Source of the DNA: Cellulophaga sp. BC115SP
GTDB lineage: Bacteria > Bacteroidota > Bacteroidia > Cytophagales > Spirosomataceae
Direction of reading: 5' to 3'
Length of the DNA stretch: 64,000 bases
Assembly: GCF_009905545.1 (NCBI RefSeq)
Contig: NZ_JAAALB010000007.1
Span: 1-64,000 of the forward strand
The notes under the pieces were generated by a model. The model searched no databases. It had not been told where the DNA came from and worked only from the letters and a program-made list of their open reading frames with translations. A program made the position numbers and the translations under genes. The first letter of the stretch is position 1, and every line of letters starts with the position of its first letter. Of the stretch, positions 33,149 to 42,443 are shown piece by piece.

Positions 33149-34810
33149 TTAGGCAAATTTTCTCTTACGTGAATAGTTAAGGAGAAGCCCAACCAAAATC
33201 AAGATGATCATTGGAACAACCAAGTTAACGACTTGCCAATACTGGCGTTCATTTTGAAGAGCTGACTTGTCGAGCGGACGAAGTGTAATTACCTTATTTC
33301 GAGCCGAAATAACACCGTTATCATCCAATAAATAGTCGAAGGTATTTAATACAAAATCTCTATTGGCAAAGGTATTTCCTGAAAAACGATCAAAACCTAA
33401 GGGAAGAGGAGCGTTGTTCTTTTGATCAAAATCATTTACAGGAATATCTCCATCGGAGCATACGACAATTTTGGTGGTAGCACTATTAGCTTTGAATGTG
33501 CTGGCACGTGGGTCACTTGGTAGAATACGATTTTTGTACAATGACTCAAATTTGCCTTCCAACAACATGCCAACGGTTTGTACACCTCCTTTGTATTGAG
33601 TCGCATCCAAATCTTTACTAGCAAAATTATAAGTTAAAATTGCTGGTGCACTCAATAACTGAGTGTACTGTGAAGTCATAAGTAGAGGTGTCTTGTTGAT
33701 ACCATCTGCACGAACTGTATCTAGGCTACCAACATACTTGGTATAAACGGCATCAAGATTTTTAACAATAGGCGATTTTCCAAAAGTATTAATCAATGGA
33801 AAGTATTGCCAAGGGACCAATTGAATATTTGATTTATCTCCAAAATTGCCAATATCCATCGGGATAGCCGCACACATCTGCGCATCTTTAATTAGATTGT
33901 GATTTAGGCGAACCCCATACTTGAAAAGTAAATCGTCGAGATTAAGATTATTAATAGTTGACAAATTACCTTCACGAGATGCTGAATCTACTTTTACTGC
34001 GTCTACGAAGAAAACAGCTTTGCCTCCTTTCATAATAAATTGGTCAATCTTGTATTTATCCTCTTCGTTAAAAGCTTGGTCTGGCTTCAAGATACATATT
34101 GCATCAAGTCCATCCAACGTTGGAGAATTGCGTAAGTCGACAGGATAGAGGGCATAGAATTTTTTTAATGCACCAATCATACTCAATTGATTGACCTCAG
34201 GTAAGGATGTGTAGTTAGTAAAGAAGCCAATTTTTTTCTTTTCCTGTAAAGTCAAGGCTTTAATAGCAGAAGCTAATTGATATTCAACTCCCTCATAAGA
34301 CTGATTAAGAATCTCTTGCGGAGAAGACATTTTATTTCCTTTCAACAAAAGTGTTGCTATTTCTTTATCTTGATAAGTAATAATAGCACCTGGCAAAAGT
34401 AATGTTTGAGTGCGTTTTCCGTCTTCAGAGTTGACAACGTTGGTTGGAGGAATACCTTTTTGGGCAAGTTCCATAATTTTTTGGTTGCGCAATTTAGTAT
34501 CCTTTATTTCAGCATTTAAGTCAATAAAACGATAGTTGATATGTGTACCTCCATAAATTTTGAATTCATCAAGCGTTTCTTTTACAGCACTTTCCAAACG
34601 TTTAAATCCCGCAGGAATATCATTGCCCGTGAGATACACTTTGATATTGATATCTCCTTCAAGATTTTCTAATAAATTTCTTGTGGCAGGGGCAATCGTG
34701 TATCGTCCCTCTTCAGTAAGGTCGAGACGAAAGAAATAATAGTTAGCTAGTATGTTGAGGCCAATAATAAAGCCTAATGCGAGTGCAAATTGAATGATTT
34801 TGTTTTTCAT
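33149..34810 (-). CDS. gldG: Gliding motility ABC-transporter auxiliary protein GldG
   Basis: A 553-residue protein. An N-terminal helix (KIIQFALALGFIIGLNILANYYFF) is followed by RLDLTEEGRYTIAPATRNLLENLEGDINIKVYLTG, the GldG/ABC_transp_aux signature. The large periplasmic part includes KGGKAVFFVDAVKVD and GDKSNIQLVPWQYFPLI. A C-terminal helix (VVNLVVPMIILILVGLLLNYSRKRKFA) anchors it. The ATG at 34810 was chosen because the 12 upstream residues lie in the leader. GldG works with GldA and GldF in Bacteroidota gliding motility. gldF is not adjacent here; the upstream gene encodes a foldase. Confidence 0.9.
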   Translation of the reverse strand: MKNKIIQFALALGFIIGLNILANYYFFRLDLTEEGRYTIAPATRNLLENLEGDINIKVYLTGNDIPAGFKRLESAVKETLDEFKIYGGTHINYRFIDLNAEIKDTKLRNQKIMELAQKGIPPTNVVNSEDGKRTQTLLLPGAIITYQDKEIATLLLKGNKMSSPQEILNQSYEGVEYQLASAIKALTLQEKKKIGFFTNYTSLPEVNQLSMIGALKKFYALYPVDLRNSPTLDGLDAICILKPDQAFNEEDKYKIDQFIMKGGKAVFFVDAVKVDSASREGNLSTINNLNLDDLLFKYGVRLNHNLIKDAQMCAAIPMDIGNFGDKSNIQLVPWQYFPLINTFGKSPIVKNLDAVYTKYVGSLDTVRADGINKTPLLMTSQYTQLLSAPAILTYNFASKDLDATQYKGGVQTVGMLLEGKFESLYKNRILPSDPRASTFKANSATTKIVVCSDGDIPVNDFDQKNNAPLPLGFDRFSGNTFANRDFVLNTFDYLLDDNGVISARNKVITLRPLDKSALQNERQYWQVVNLVVPMIILILVGLLLNYSRKRKFA

Positions 34811-34863
34811 ATTTTCCTTAACGATGCCAAGGCGATTTTCTTGCAAAGCTACTAATAAAACAA

Positions 34864-34891
34864 GAAAAGCACCTCAAAAGAGGTGCTTTTC
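34864..34891 (-). terminator. Intrinsic terminator between the foldase gene and gldG
   Basis: GAAAAGCACCTC and GAGGTGCTTTTC pair perfectly around AAAA. On the minus strand it is followed by TTGTTTTATT. It suggests gldG has its own promoter. Confidence 0.85.
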
Positions 34892-34915
34892 AGAATATTT
34901 TCAAAAGAAAAAATC

Positions 34916-37030
34916 CTAATAGAATCTAGCTCTGTTGTCTACAACTTTAGCATTTTCTTTGATTGCCTCGTTGATATAGAAAGAAGCTCTTTGAGCAGCC
35001 ATCATACGAGCAGAGTTTTTATACATAGTCAAGTCAGCGATTGCTGGTGCAGGAGTTGATTTAACCGCTTGAACGATAAATACACCTTGTTCACCTTTAA
35101 ATGGCTTTGATTTTTGACCAACTTTCAAACCGAATGCTTTACCTAATGCAGTTGGATCAGCACCAGCACTTGACAATACGCCTTGTGCCAAAGTAATATC
35201 AGTAGCAGTTTCAACTAAAGCACCTGCACCATATTTTTGTGCCACTTGCTCCAAGCTTCCTGAAATACCACCCAATTTGTTGATAATTTGTTCTGCTTTC
35301 AATTCAGCTCTAACACGTGCTGTTAATTCGTCACGATAGTCAGCAACTTTTACTTCGTCTTTTGACGTTTTATTTGTCAAAATAGCAACGATATATTGGT
35401 TGTCATTTTGGAATACATCCGAAACCGTTCCAACTTTAGTATCATCATTAAATGCCCAACGAACGATGTCACGAGCATTAGTCAAGTTATTTACATTGCT
35501 AGAACCTTCCAACATTCTTTCAGCACGAAGCATCAAGATATTTTTATCTTTCTTCACAGCAGCATCAAATGCTTCAGCACTTGTATTTGCCGCAGCAAAG
35601 TTATCAGCCTTACGTAAAACTTCGTCCATTGTTGCTTGGCTAGGAGCGATAGTACGGTTGATAGCGGCCAATTTGTAACGAGTATTTGATTTTGGCTCAG
35701 TTACTTTTACAATATGGAAACCAAAGTCAGTTTCAATCAAACCTGGAATCAAACCTGCACCACTAAATCCAAACACAGCTTTTTCGAATGGTTTTACCAT
35801 TGAACCGTTGTTTTTGAAGAAACCTAAGTCACCACCTTGTTGAGCAGTTCCATCCATACCATTCAAACGAGCAAGTGCTTCAAAGTTTGCACCACCTTTG
35901 ATTTGCGCCATGATACCTTCTGCACGTTTACGAGCTGCTGCTTTTGACGAATCGCTTGTGTTTTCTGGACGAATCAAGATATGACTAGCACGTACTGTAA
36001 ACAAAGAATCTTTCTGGATACCACCATATTTGTAGATAGAGTAAACATTGTTTTCTTTGAATGGACCGTAGATACCACCTGCAATCATTGAACCTAATTG
36101 TGTTTTTACTGCTGCTGGAACTTCTGCCAATGAAACCAAATATGGAGTCTTAACATCTGAGTTCATCATAGCAAATGCAGAGTCATTTTTAGCAACTGCT
36201 AAATCCTTCGCCAAACGCTTGATGTCGTTGTAGAAAGAAGCTGTATCTTGCTTTGATGGAATCACAGGGAACGTTACATATTGGATAGAACGAGTGTTTT
36301 CGCCCTTAAACAAGTCTTTGTGTTTTGCTAAGTATTCTTCCAATTGGCTGTCTGTTACTTTTATGGTAGAGTCAGCAATAGAATAAAAAGGAACATACAA
36401 ATATTGAACATCAGCTTTAGCAGTTTGAGCTTGATAGTCTTTTTGAGCTTCGATATTAGTTGTGTATGTCGATAATCTCAATAAGCTTTCATACTTCGAT
36501 CTCAAACGGTCTTGACTCAATGATTTCTCAAAGTTAGCCCATGCTTGTTGTTGTGCCGCTGGCATAGACTTCAAGTTTTTCAAAAACTGAATAACATAGT
36601 TTTTATCAAACTGACCAGTTTGTGGGTTTGTAAACTGTTGTCTAACTGAAGGGTGAATATTGTTACCTTGAACCATATCAACTAGTTCTTCTGGAGAAAC
36701 AGAAAGTCCAAGTGCTTCATATTCTTTACCGTAAGCGAAATCCAAAAGATATTGGTTCCATACTTGCTCACGCATCATGGCTAATTCTTGCTCGCTTGGT
36801 CCACGACCTGTTTGAGCTGAATAAGCTTGAGATGCTTCTTCTACTTTTTTCTGAAAATCTGGAAATTTGATAGACTCTCCAGCGATTTCTCCCACCTCGT
36901 CGCTACTCCCACCGAAGAAGCGAGATTTGCCTTGGAAAATGTCGCTCCCTAATAGGAATAGAATTAAACTCACGGCAATGGCTGCCGCTGCAATTCCCGA
37001 TTTTTCTCTGATTTTGGTAATTAATGCCAT
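34916..37030 (-). CDS. PpiD-like periplasmic peptidyl-prolyl isomerase/chaperone
   Basis: A 704-residue membrane-anchored foldase. The N-terminal helix (KIREKSGIAAAAIAVSLILFLLG) is followed by a SurA-N-like region (residues ~45-240) with EIAGESIKFPDFQKKVEEA. A parvulin rotamase domain lies near residues 345-450 (SHILIRPENTSDSSKAAARKRAEGIMAQIKGGANFEALARLNG...GGDLGFFKNNGSMVKPFEKAVFGF...ETDFGFHIVKVTEP). A long C-terminal PPIC-like region completes the usual PpiD length. It should assist folding of outer-membrane proteins after Sec export. Confidence 0.9.
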   Translation of the reverse strand: MALITKIREKSGIAAAAIAVSLILFLLGSDIFQGKSRFFGGSSDEVGEIAGESIKFPDFQKKVEEASQAYSAQTGRGPSEQELAMMREQVWNQYLLDFAYGKEYEALGLSVSPEELVDMVQGNNIHPSVRQQFTNPQTGQFDKNYVIQFLKNLKSMPAAQQQAWANFEKSLSQDRLRSKYESLLRLSTYTTNIEAQKDYQAQTAKADVQYLYVPFYSIADSTIKVTDSQLEEYLAKHKDLFKGENTRSIQYVTFPVIPSKQDTASFYNDIKRLAKDLAVAKNDSAFAMMNSDVKTPYLVSLAEVPAAVKTQLGSMIAGGIYGPFKENNVYSIYKYGGIQKDSLFTVRASHILIRPENTSDSSKAAARKRAEGIMAQIKGGANFEALARLNGMDGTAQQGGDLGFFKNNGSMVKPFEKAVFGFSGAGLIPGLIETDFGFHIVKVTEPKSNTRYKLAAINRTIAPSQATMDEVLRKADNFAAANTSAEAFDAAVKKDKNILMLRAERMLEGSSNVNNLTNARDIVRWAFNDDTKVGTVSDVFQNDNQYIVAILTNKTSKDEVKVADYRDELTARVRAELKAEQIINKLGGISGSLEQVAQKYGAGALVETATDITLAQGVLSSAGADPTALGKAFGLKVGQKSKPFKGEQGVFIVQAVKSTPAPAIADLTMYKNSARMMAAQRASFYINEAIKENAKVVDNRARFY

Positions 37031-37588
37031 ATTTAGTACTTTAAAACGTTATGCTTTAATGGGTGAAACGAGACTCGTAGGTTGGTAGTAAAAAGGGACA
37101 GTTGTTCTTCACCAATTACGAGATACAATATTCTGCACAAAAGAACCGCAAAATAATCATAATACTTTGTAATATCAAAATAGCTTTATGGCATCTTAAA
37201 TAAGATAGATGAGTTTTTCTTTTTTTTGTTCAATTTTCCTATCCGAAGTAATAGAAAAATACCTAGCTTTACTTGAATAATACACAAAGCTTAATCGTTT
37301 GATTGTCAAAGTTTTGTTTAATAGATTGATTAAATATAAGACATCTAAGGTTTAATACTGATTTATGTCAGATTAACTAAAGAATAATAAAATAATTATG
37401 AATTAATTTTAGTTTATATTGTTACTTCCGAACTGTTTTTCAGTCTTTTATAATGAATCGTGTAGTCGCCATCTATGCGCAGGTATCATTATTTTATAGA
37501 ACTTATTTATTAAACTCCTTAAGATAGTTAGTTGTAAAAGTTGGAATTTTCTCTCTGGCTATTTCTGACTTCGACTATCCCGCACCAC
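37031..37588. other. AT-rich gene-free stretch
   Basis: No credible ORF, RNA motif or strong hairpin was recognised between the foldase start and the small anti-sigma-like ORF. It must contain the foldase promoter on the minus strand. Confidence 0.4.
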
Positions 37589-37846
37589 ATGTTGAGAGTA
37601 AAATATATACTTTTAGTTAAACACTTTGAAGGTCAAGCCTCCAAAGATGAAGAACAAGAAATAAAACTCTGGCGGAATGAAAATATAATTAATAATCTGA
37701 CGTATCTACGACTCGAGCGCGTTTGGGAAGAAAGTTCGAAACGTGAATTACTTGTGAGTAAATCACAAAAAGAGGAGAAAATGTGGAAGAATATTATCGA
37801 TAAGATTATTTCCGAAGAAGAGCCTGTTCAATCAGGAAGCAAGTAG
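37589..37846 (+). CDS. FecR-like anti-sigma factor N-terminal fragment
   Basis: An 85-residue product. LLVKHFEGQASKDEEQEIKLWRNENIINNLTYLRLERVWEES resembles the N-terminal cytoplasmic domain of FecR-type anti-sigma factors, in which a short helix pair (hydrophobic residues, then G-x-A-x-x-E-E-E and a Trp) binds an ECF sigma factor. The usual membrane helix and FecR domain are missing, and no sigma factor gene or TonB receptor is adjacent. It may be a remnant or a stand-alone regulator. The start is the ATG giving MLRVKYILL; an upstream alternative adds 16 residues. Confidence 0.5.
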   Translation: MLRVKYILLVKHFEGQASKDEEQEIKLWRNENIINNLTYLRLERVWEESSKRELLVSKSQKEEKMWKNIIDKIISEEEPVQSGSK

Positions 37847-37880
37847 CTTTACACTACTCACTTCCAGTATCTACATATAT

Positions 37881-39002
37881 CTATTTTAGAACACTTTGAA
37901 GTGCTTCTAAAAATCTATCACACTCGGTTTGTCCCAAGGCTAAACTTGGTAATAAACGTAAAGTGTGTTTTCCTGCATAGCCACAGAATATGTGGTGTTT
38001 AAATAAAAGCGTATCCCTGATTTCATCTACAGGTTGCTCAAATTCAATACCAATCATGAGTCCTCTACCTCTAAGCTCTTTGATCCCTTGAATTTGCTGG
38101 AGATTACTCATTAAATAACCACCCATCTTTGACGCATTTTCAATCAAGTTTTCTTGCTTCATCACGTCCAAAACTGCAACTGCTGCTGCGCAAGCCAAAT
38201 GGTTGCCACCGAAGGTTGTACCCAACATCCCAAATTTTGCTTGAAACTTTGGTGAAATCAACACACCACCGATGGGAAATCCATTGCCCATTCCTTTGGC
38301 TGTAGTGATTAAGTCTGGATGAACATCTGCATACTGATGAGAGAAAAATTTACCTGAACGACCATAACCACATTGAACAGAATCAAGAATCAATGCGGCA
38401 CCAGTTTTATCGCAAATTGCTCGTGCGGCTTTCAAGAATGCTTCTGATGCTACCTGAATACCACCAACTCCTTGAATACCTTCAACGATAACGGCACAAG
38501 TTTCATCTGTTACACCTTGCTCTAAAGCTTCAATGTCGTTAAATGGCAAGAAAGTCACATGCTCAGAATAATTGACTGGTGCAACAATTGCCTTATTGTC
38601 GGTTACTGCCACAGCTCCAGCGGTACGTCCGTGAAATGCCTTGGTAAATGCTACTACTTTTTTACGACCATTGAAAAATGATGCCGTTTTTAAAGCATTC
38701 TCATTAGCTTCAGCACCTGAGTTACACAAGAATAAGGCATAATCTTCGTAACCTGATAGTTCACCTAATTTAGTTGCTAATTCTTCTTGAATAGGAATTT
38801 TTACTGAATTAGAGTAAAAACCAATATTATTCAATTGAGTTGTAAGCTTCTCAACATAGTACGGATGCGAGTGACCAATAGAAATCACGGCATGACCTCC
38901 GTACAAATCAAGATATTCTTGACCATTTTTATCCCATAAATAACTGCCTTTTGCTTTTACAGGCTCAATATCATATAGGGGATAAACATTGAATAGATTC
39001 AT
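37881..39002 (-). CDS. argD: Acetylornithine (or succinylornithine) aminotransferase
   Basis: A 373-residue class III PLP aminotransferase. It forms N-acyl-ornithine from the semialdehyde. Signature segments are LFLCNSGAEANENALKTA, KAFHGRTAGAVAVTD, IVEGIQGVGGI, LILDSVQCGYGRSGKFF and the lysine motif TTAKGMGNGFPIGG. It is slightly shorter than typical ArgD (about 400) but intact. It ends the arginine group; in Bacteroidota the acyl group may be succinyl instead of acetyl, which sequence reading alone cannot decide. Confidence 0.93.
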   Translation of the reverse strand: MNLFNVYPLYDIEPVKAKGSYLWDKNGQEYLDLYGGHAVISIGHSHPYYVEKLTTQLNNIGFYSNSVKIPIQEELATKLGELSGYEDYALFLCNSGAEANENALKTASFFNGRKKVVAFTKAFHGRTAGAVAVTDNKAIVAPVNYSEHVTFLPFNDIEALEQGVTDETCAVIVEGIQGVGGIQVASEAFLKAARAICDKTGAALILDSVQCGYGRSGKFFSHQYADVHPDLITTAKGMGNGFPIGGVLISPKFQAKFGMLGTTFGGNHLACAAAVAVLDVMKQENLIENASKMGGYLMSNLQQIQGIKELRGRGLMIGIEFEQPVDEIRDTLLFKHHIFCGYAGKHTLRLLPSLALGQTECDRFLEALQSVLK

Positions 39003-39073
39003 TTCTTTGTGAGTTTTGAGATAGTGAAAATGGCTCCCAAAAGCAAAGAAGAGGATAGACTAGGTCTACATTC

Positions 39074-39919
39074 TTACTTCTTCATTTTGCCGATAGTGAA
39101 GCCTAAAACAAAATAATCTTCTAAATACCAAATGCTTTGTTTAGCATAATCGCCGTCACGACCTGTTGTACGGATGTCGTTTAGACGAGAAAAACCTCCT
39201 TTGATGTCGTTGCGTAAGAAAACGTGTTTGGTAATATCAAACTGTAAACCTGCTTTTAAGGCAAATCCATAACCAGCAACATTCCAATAATTGTTTTTAC
39301 CTACTGTAAATAAGCGAACATCACTTCGGGGAACAAATGCTCCTACGCTACCACCTACAATCCAATCAAGCCCTTGTACACCATTTTTTGCCTTCCAAAG
39401 TCTATCATAACGGTCTAGGTCAACGCTGGCAAAGTTGAAGCCATCAGTATGCTCAAAGGTTAAAAAGTCTTTTGAGTTAACTGTAATTGGCTTATGGTCA
39501 AAAGTCCCCACATAAGCAGGATTTACGGTAATAGCAGGGTTAGATACCTGTGCCGAGATGGTTCCTGTAATAGTACTCTGTTGGTCGTTGACCATCACAT
39601 ATTTCATGTGGTCCCAACCGATAGATACCGCCCAGTGGTCGCTAAAAAAATATCCCCCACGAATATTGAACTGTGGAATAGAAAAAAGCGCTGGGTCATA
39701 ATATTCGCGCCCAAGTGGAGAAGGAGCATCCTTTGCTACTACATCATGTAACGTAAAGTTGTATCCTTGACCAATAAACGTAATATCAGATTTGGTATAA
39801 GTGGAGCGGTTGTATCCCCAATAAACAAATCCTTGTCCTTTGCGACTATACGGTTGTTTTTCTTGAGCGATGCTCAGTGTTGGTAAAATAAGCCCAAGTA
39901 ATAGTACTAGCTTTTTCAT
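39074..39919 (-). CDS. Outer-membrane beta-barrel-like protein of unknown function
   Basis: A 281-residue protein with a signal peptide (MKKLVLLLGLILPTLSIAQ) and alternating aromatic/hydrophobic strands (FVYWGYNRSTYT, FNIRGGYFFSDHWAVSIGWDHMKYV, GYGFALKAGLQFDI), ending DYFVLGFTIGKMKK. This suggests a small outer-membrane barrel. No family is recognised. It sits between argC and argD on the same strand, 71 bp before argD, although nothing links it to arginine. Confidence 0.6.
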   Translation of the reverse strand: MKKLVLLLGLILPTLSIAQEKQPYSRKGQGFVYWGYNRSTYTKSDITFIGQGYNFTLHDVVAKDAPSPLGREYYDPALFSIPQFNIRGGYFFSDHWAVSIGWDHMKYVMVNDQQSTITGTISAQVSNPAITVNPAYVGTFDHKPITVNSKDFLTFEHTDGFNFASVDLDRYDRLWKAKNGVQGLDWIVGGSVGAFVPRSDVRLFTVGKNNYWNVAGYGFALKAGLQFDITKHVFLRNDIKGGFSRLNDIRTTGRDGDYAKQSIWYLEDYFVLGFTIGKMKK

Positions 39920-40094
39920 TTTTGAGAGAGTGATTGTTTAAATTGTTGGTAAAGAGAATATGACTCAATCGTTGAAATTTTTGATGAGTAACCTCCAAAT
40001 TCAAAATTAAGCATTCACTCGACTTGGAAAGATGATATAAATCAGTCTGAATAGAACCTACACCAGAATTTCTAAGTCAGAGCAAAGCACATTC

Positions 40095-41054
40095 TTAGAA
40101 CCCAACACTTTTTAGCGCCAAACCAGTTCGTTCAGGTAACCCAAAAATTAGGTTCATATTTTGTACTGCCTGACCTGATGCTCCTTTTGTAAGATTGTCG
40201 ATGATACTAGAAATTAATAAATTGCCATTGTGTAATTCTAAGTGAATCAGACATTTATTGGTATTTACTACTTGTTTTACATCTACTGCCGCATCGCTTA
40301 CTGTGGTGAAAGAATGATTGGCATAGTAGTTTTTATACAATTCTTTCGCTTCAGCTAAAGTACCCTCAAACTTTGTATAAACGTTTGCCATGATACCTCT
40401 AGTAAAGTTGCCACGGTACGGAATAAAATTAATAGGCTGATCAAAATCAGCTTGAAGTTCATTGAGCGTCATGCCAATTTCAGTCAAGTGCTGATGGGTG
40501 AAAGCCTTATAAATAGAAATATTGTTGTTACGCCAAGAGAAATGGCTTGTTGCCGACAACGACTGTCCTGCACCTGTAGAGCCAGTTACTGCTGAGATAT
40601 GAATAGCATCTTGAATTAATCCTGCTGAAGCTAATGGTAACAAGGCCAATTCGATAGAAGTCGCAAAGCAGCCAGGGTTCGCAATATGCTTGGCACCTTT
40701 AATTTTGTCTCTTTGTAATTCTGCCAAACCATAAACAAATCCTTCAGATTGGTCACGATAGTCTGTGCTTAGGTCGATAATGCTAATTTCCTTAAAGGCA
40801 GGATTAGCTTCCAAAAACTTTTTCGACTCACCGTGTCCTGAACAAAGAAATGCTACATCGATATTAGTATGCAATTCGTCCGTAAATACCAATTCGGTAT
40901 CGCCTAACAAATCTGTGTGCGTAGCATAAACAGGTTTTCCAGCTTGAGACTTTGAGTTCACAAAGGTAATTTCTACTTCTGGGTGATTGATTAAAATTCT
41001 GAGTAACTCTCCACCTGTATATCCTGCACCACCGATAATTCCTACTTTAATCAT
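40095..41054 (-). CDS. argC: N-acetyl-gamma-glutamyl-phosphate reductase
   Basis: A 319-residue NADPH-dependent reductase of the arginine pathway. The N-terminal Rossmann motif is IKVGIIGGAGYTGGELLRIL. The catalytic Cys lies in ANPGCFATSIELALLPL, followed by SAVTGSTGAGQSLSATSHF and AFTHQHLTEIG. The start was set at MIKVGIIGG; the longer reading frame runs back through a hairpin. It is preceded by a U-tract hairpin only 14 bp before the start. Confidence 0.95.
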   Translation of the reverse strand: MIKVGIIGGAGYTGGELLRILINHPEVEITFVNSKSQAGKPVYATHTDLLGDTELVFTDELHTNIDVAFLCSGHGESKKFLEANPAFKEISIIDLSTDYRDQSEGFVYGLAELQRDKIKGAKHIANPGCFATSIELALLPLASAGLIQDAIHISAVTGSTGAGQSLSATSHFSWRNNNISIYKAFTHQHLTEIGMTLNELQADFDQPINFIPYRGNFTRGIMANVYTKFEGTLAEAKELYKNYYANHSFTTVSDAAVDVKQVVNTNKCLIHLELHNGNLLISSIIDNLTKGASGQAVQNMNLIFGLPERTGLALKSVGF

Positions 41055-41068
41055 GTTTTTTATATGAT

Positions 41069-41126
41069 AAAAAAATGCGACAAATTTTCGTGTGTAGCCC
41101 AAGCTAAACACGAAAATTTGTCGCAT
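41069..41126 (-). terminator. Terminator/attenuator-like hairpin between argG and argC
   Basis: The arms 41075-41093 and 41108-41126 (ATGCGACAAATTTTCGTGT and its complement) are 19 bp, perfect, extended by TAGC/GCTA at the tip with a CCAA loop. On the minus strand seven U residues follow, then argC's start 14 bases later. It has all the features of an intrinsic terminator placed inside a biosynthetic operon, so partial termination or attenuation is likely. Confidence 0.8.
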
Positions 41127-41144
41127 GAAGTAAAACAAATATTC

Positions 41145-42347
41145 TTATTGCTGTTGGGCTAAGTCTGTAACTTTACGGTGAATCATTGTTTGATTCGACA
41201 CAATTTTAGAGAATCCTCGGACATCATCACCTGTCCAAGCATTATTCATTTCACCATAAGAACCAAATACAGAAGACATTAAGTCATACTGTGATTCGAT
41301 ACCTACTACAAAGTAACGGTATGGTGCCAAATGAATTTCAACAACACCCGAAACGTTATCTTGGGTATCTGCCAAGAATGTTTCGAAGTTACGCATTACT
41401 GGCTCCAAGAATTGCCCTTCGTGTAGCATAGTGCCATACATTTCAGCAATATTTTGTTTCCAGTAAAGTTGTTGCTTCGTTAAGGTATGTTTTTCAAGCA
41501 AGTGATGAGCTTTGATAATCAACAATGGTGCTGCTGCTTCGAAACCTACACGACCTTTGATACCAATGATTGTATCTCCCACGTGAATATCACGACCAAT
41601 ACCATAAGGAGCAGCAATTTCATTAAGCTTAACTATGGCTTCAACTGGTGATAATGTTTCACCGTTAAGACCTACTAATTCACCTTTCTCGAAATGTAAT
41701 TTTACAGTTTCTTCACCTGATTTGGTTACTTGTGTTGGCCAAGCTTCCTCTGGCAAATATCCATTTGAAGTAAGTGTTTCTTTCCCTCCAACTGATGTTC
41801 CCCACAATCCTTTATTGATTGAGTAAGCCGCTTTATGCCATTCTCTTACCACACCTTTTTCTTTAAGGTATTCGATTTCGGCTTCGCGCGACAGTTTAAG
41901 GTCACGAATAGGAGTGATGATTTCTACCTCTGGAGATAAAATTCTGAATACAACGTCAAAACGTACTTGGTCGTTGCCTGCGCCTGTACTTCCGTGAGCA
42001 ATGGCTTTGGCACCAATTTGGTTAGCATACTCTGCCACGGCAGTAGCTTGGAAAACACGTTCGGCAGATACTGATAATGGATAAGTATTGTTTTTCAATA
42101 CATTACCAAATACCATATAGCGAATACAATCATTGTAGTATTTTTCAACTACATCTAATGTTACGTGTGATACCACGCCCAATCCGTAGGCTTTTTCTTC
42201 AATGTCTTTCAATTCTTCTGCCGAAAAACCTCCTGTGTTTACCAAGGCAGAATGTACTTCATAACCACGGTCTTCTGAAAGATATTTCACGCAAAAAGAG
42301 GTATCAAGGCCTCCTGAAAATGCTAATAATACTTTTGGTTTACTCAT
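41145..42347 (-). CDS. argG: Argininosuccinate synthase
   Basis: A 400-residue ATP-dependent ligase that joins citrulline and aspartate. The PP-loop is LLAFSGGLDTSFCVKYL at the N-terminus; other conserved parts are AIAHGSTGAGNDQVRFD, ITPIRDLKLSREAEIEYLKEKG and YSINKGLWGTSVGGKE. Length is standard. It follows the GNAT gene by 96 bp in the same direction. Confidence 0.97.
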   Translation of the reverse strand: MSKPKVLLAFSGGLDTSFCVKYLSEDRGYEVHSALVNTGGFSAEELKDIEEKAYGLGVVSHVTLDVVEKYYNDCIRYMVFGNVLKNNTYPLSVSAERVFQATAVAEYANQIGAKAIAHGSTGAGNDQVRFDVVFRILSPEVEIITPIRDLKLSREAEIEYLKEKGVVREWHKAAYSINKGLWGTSVGGKETLTSNGYLPEEAWPTQVTKSGEETVKLHFEKGELVGLNGETLSPVEAIVKLNEIAAPYGIGRDIHVGDTIIGIKGRVGFEAAAPLLIIKAHHLLEKHTLTKQQLYWKQNIAEMYGTMLHEGQFLEPVMRNFETFLADTQDNVSGVVEIHLAPYRYFVVGIESQYDLMSSVFGSYGEMNNAWTGDDVRGFSKIVSNQTMIHRKVTDLAQQQ

Positions 42348-42443
42348 TTTTTTATTTCGAAAGAATGGCTTAACAGTACCTTACTTTCTGGTTGTTTATA
42401 TGATCAAGATACACTTCAATTAATGCTTGATTTTGGCTTTTTA

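Noticed and set aside
41055-41138. 28-residue N-terminal extension of argC
   Set aside because: It would be translated through the terminator-like hairpin and is not found in the ArgC family; MIKVGIIGG fits the Rossmann start.
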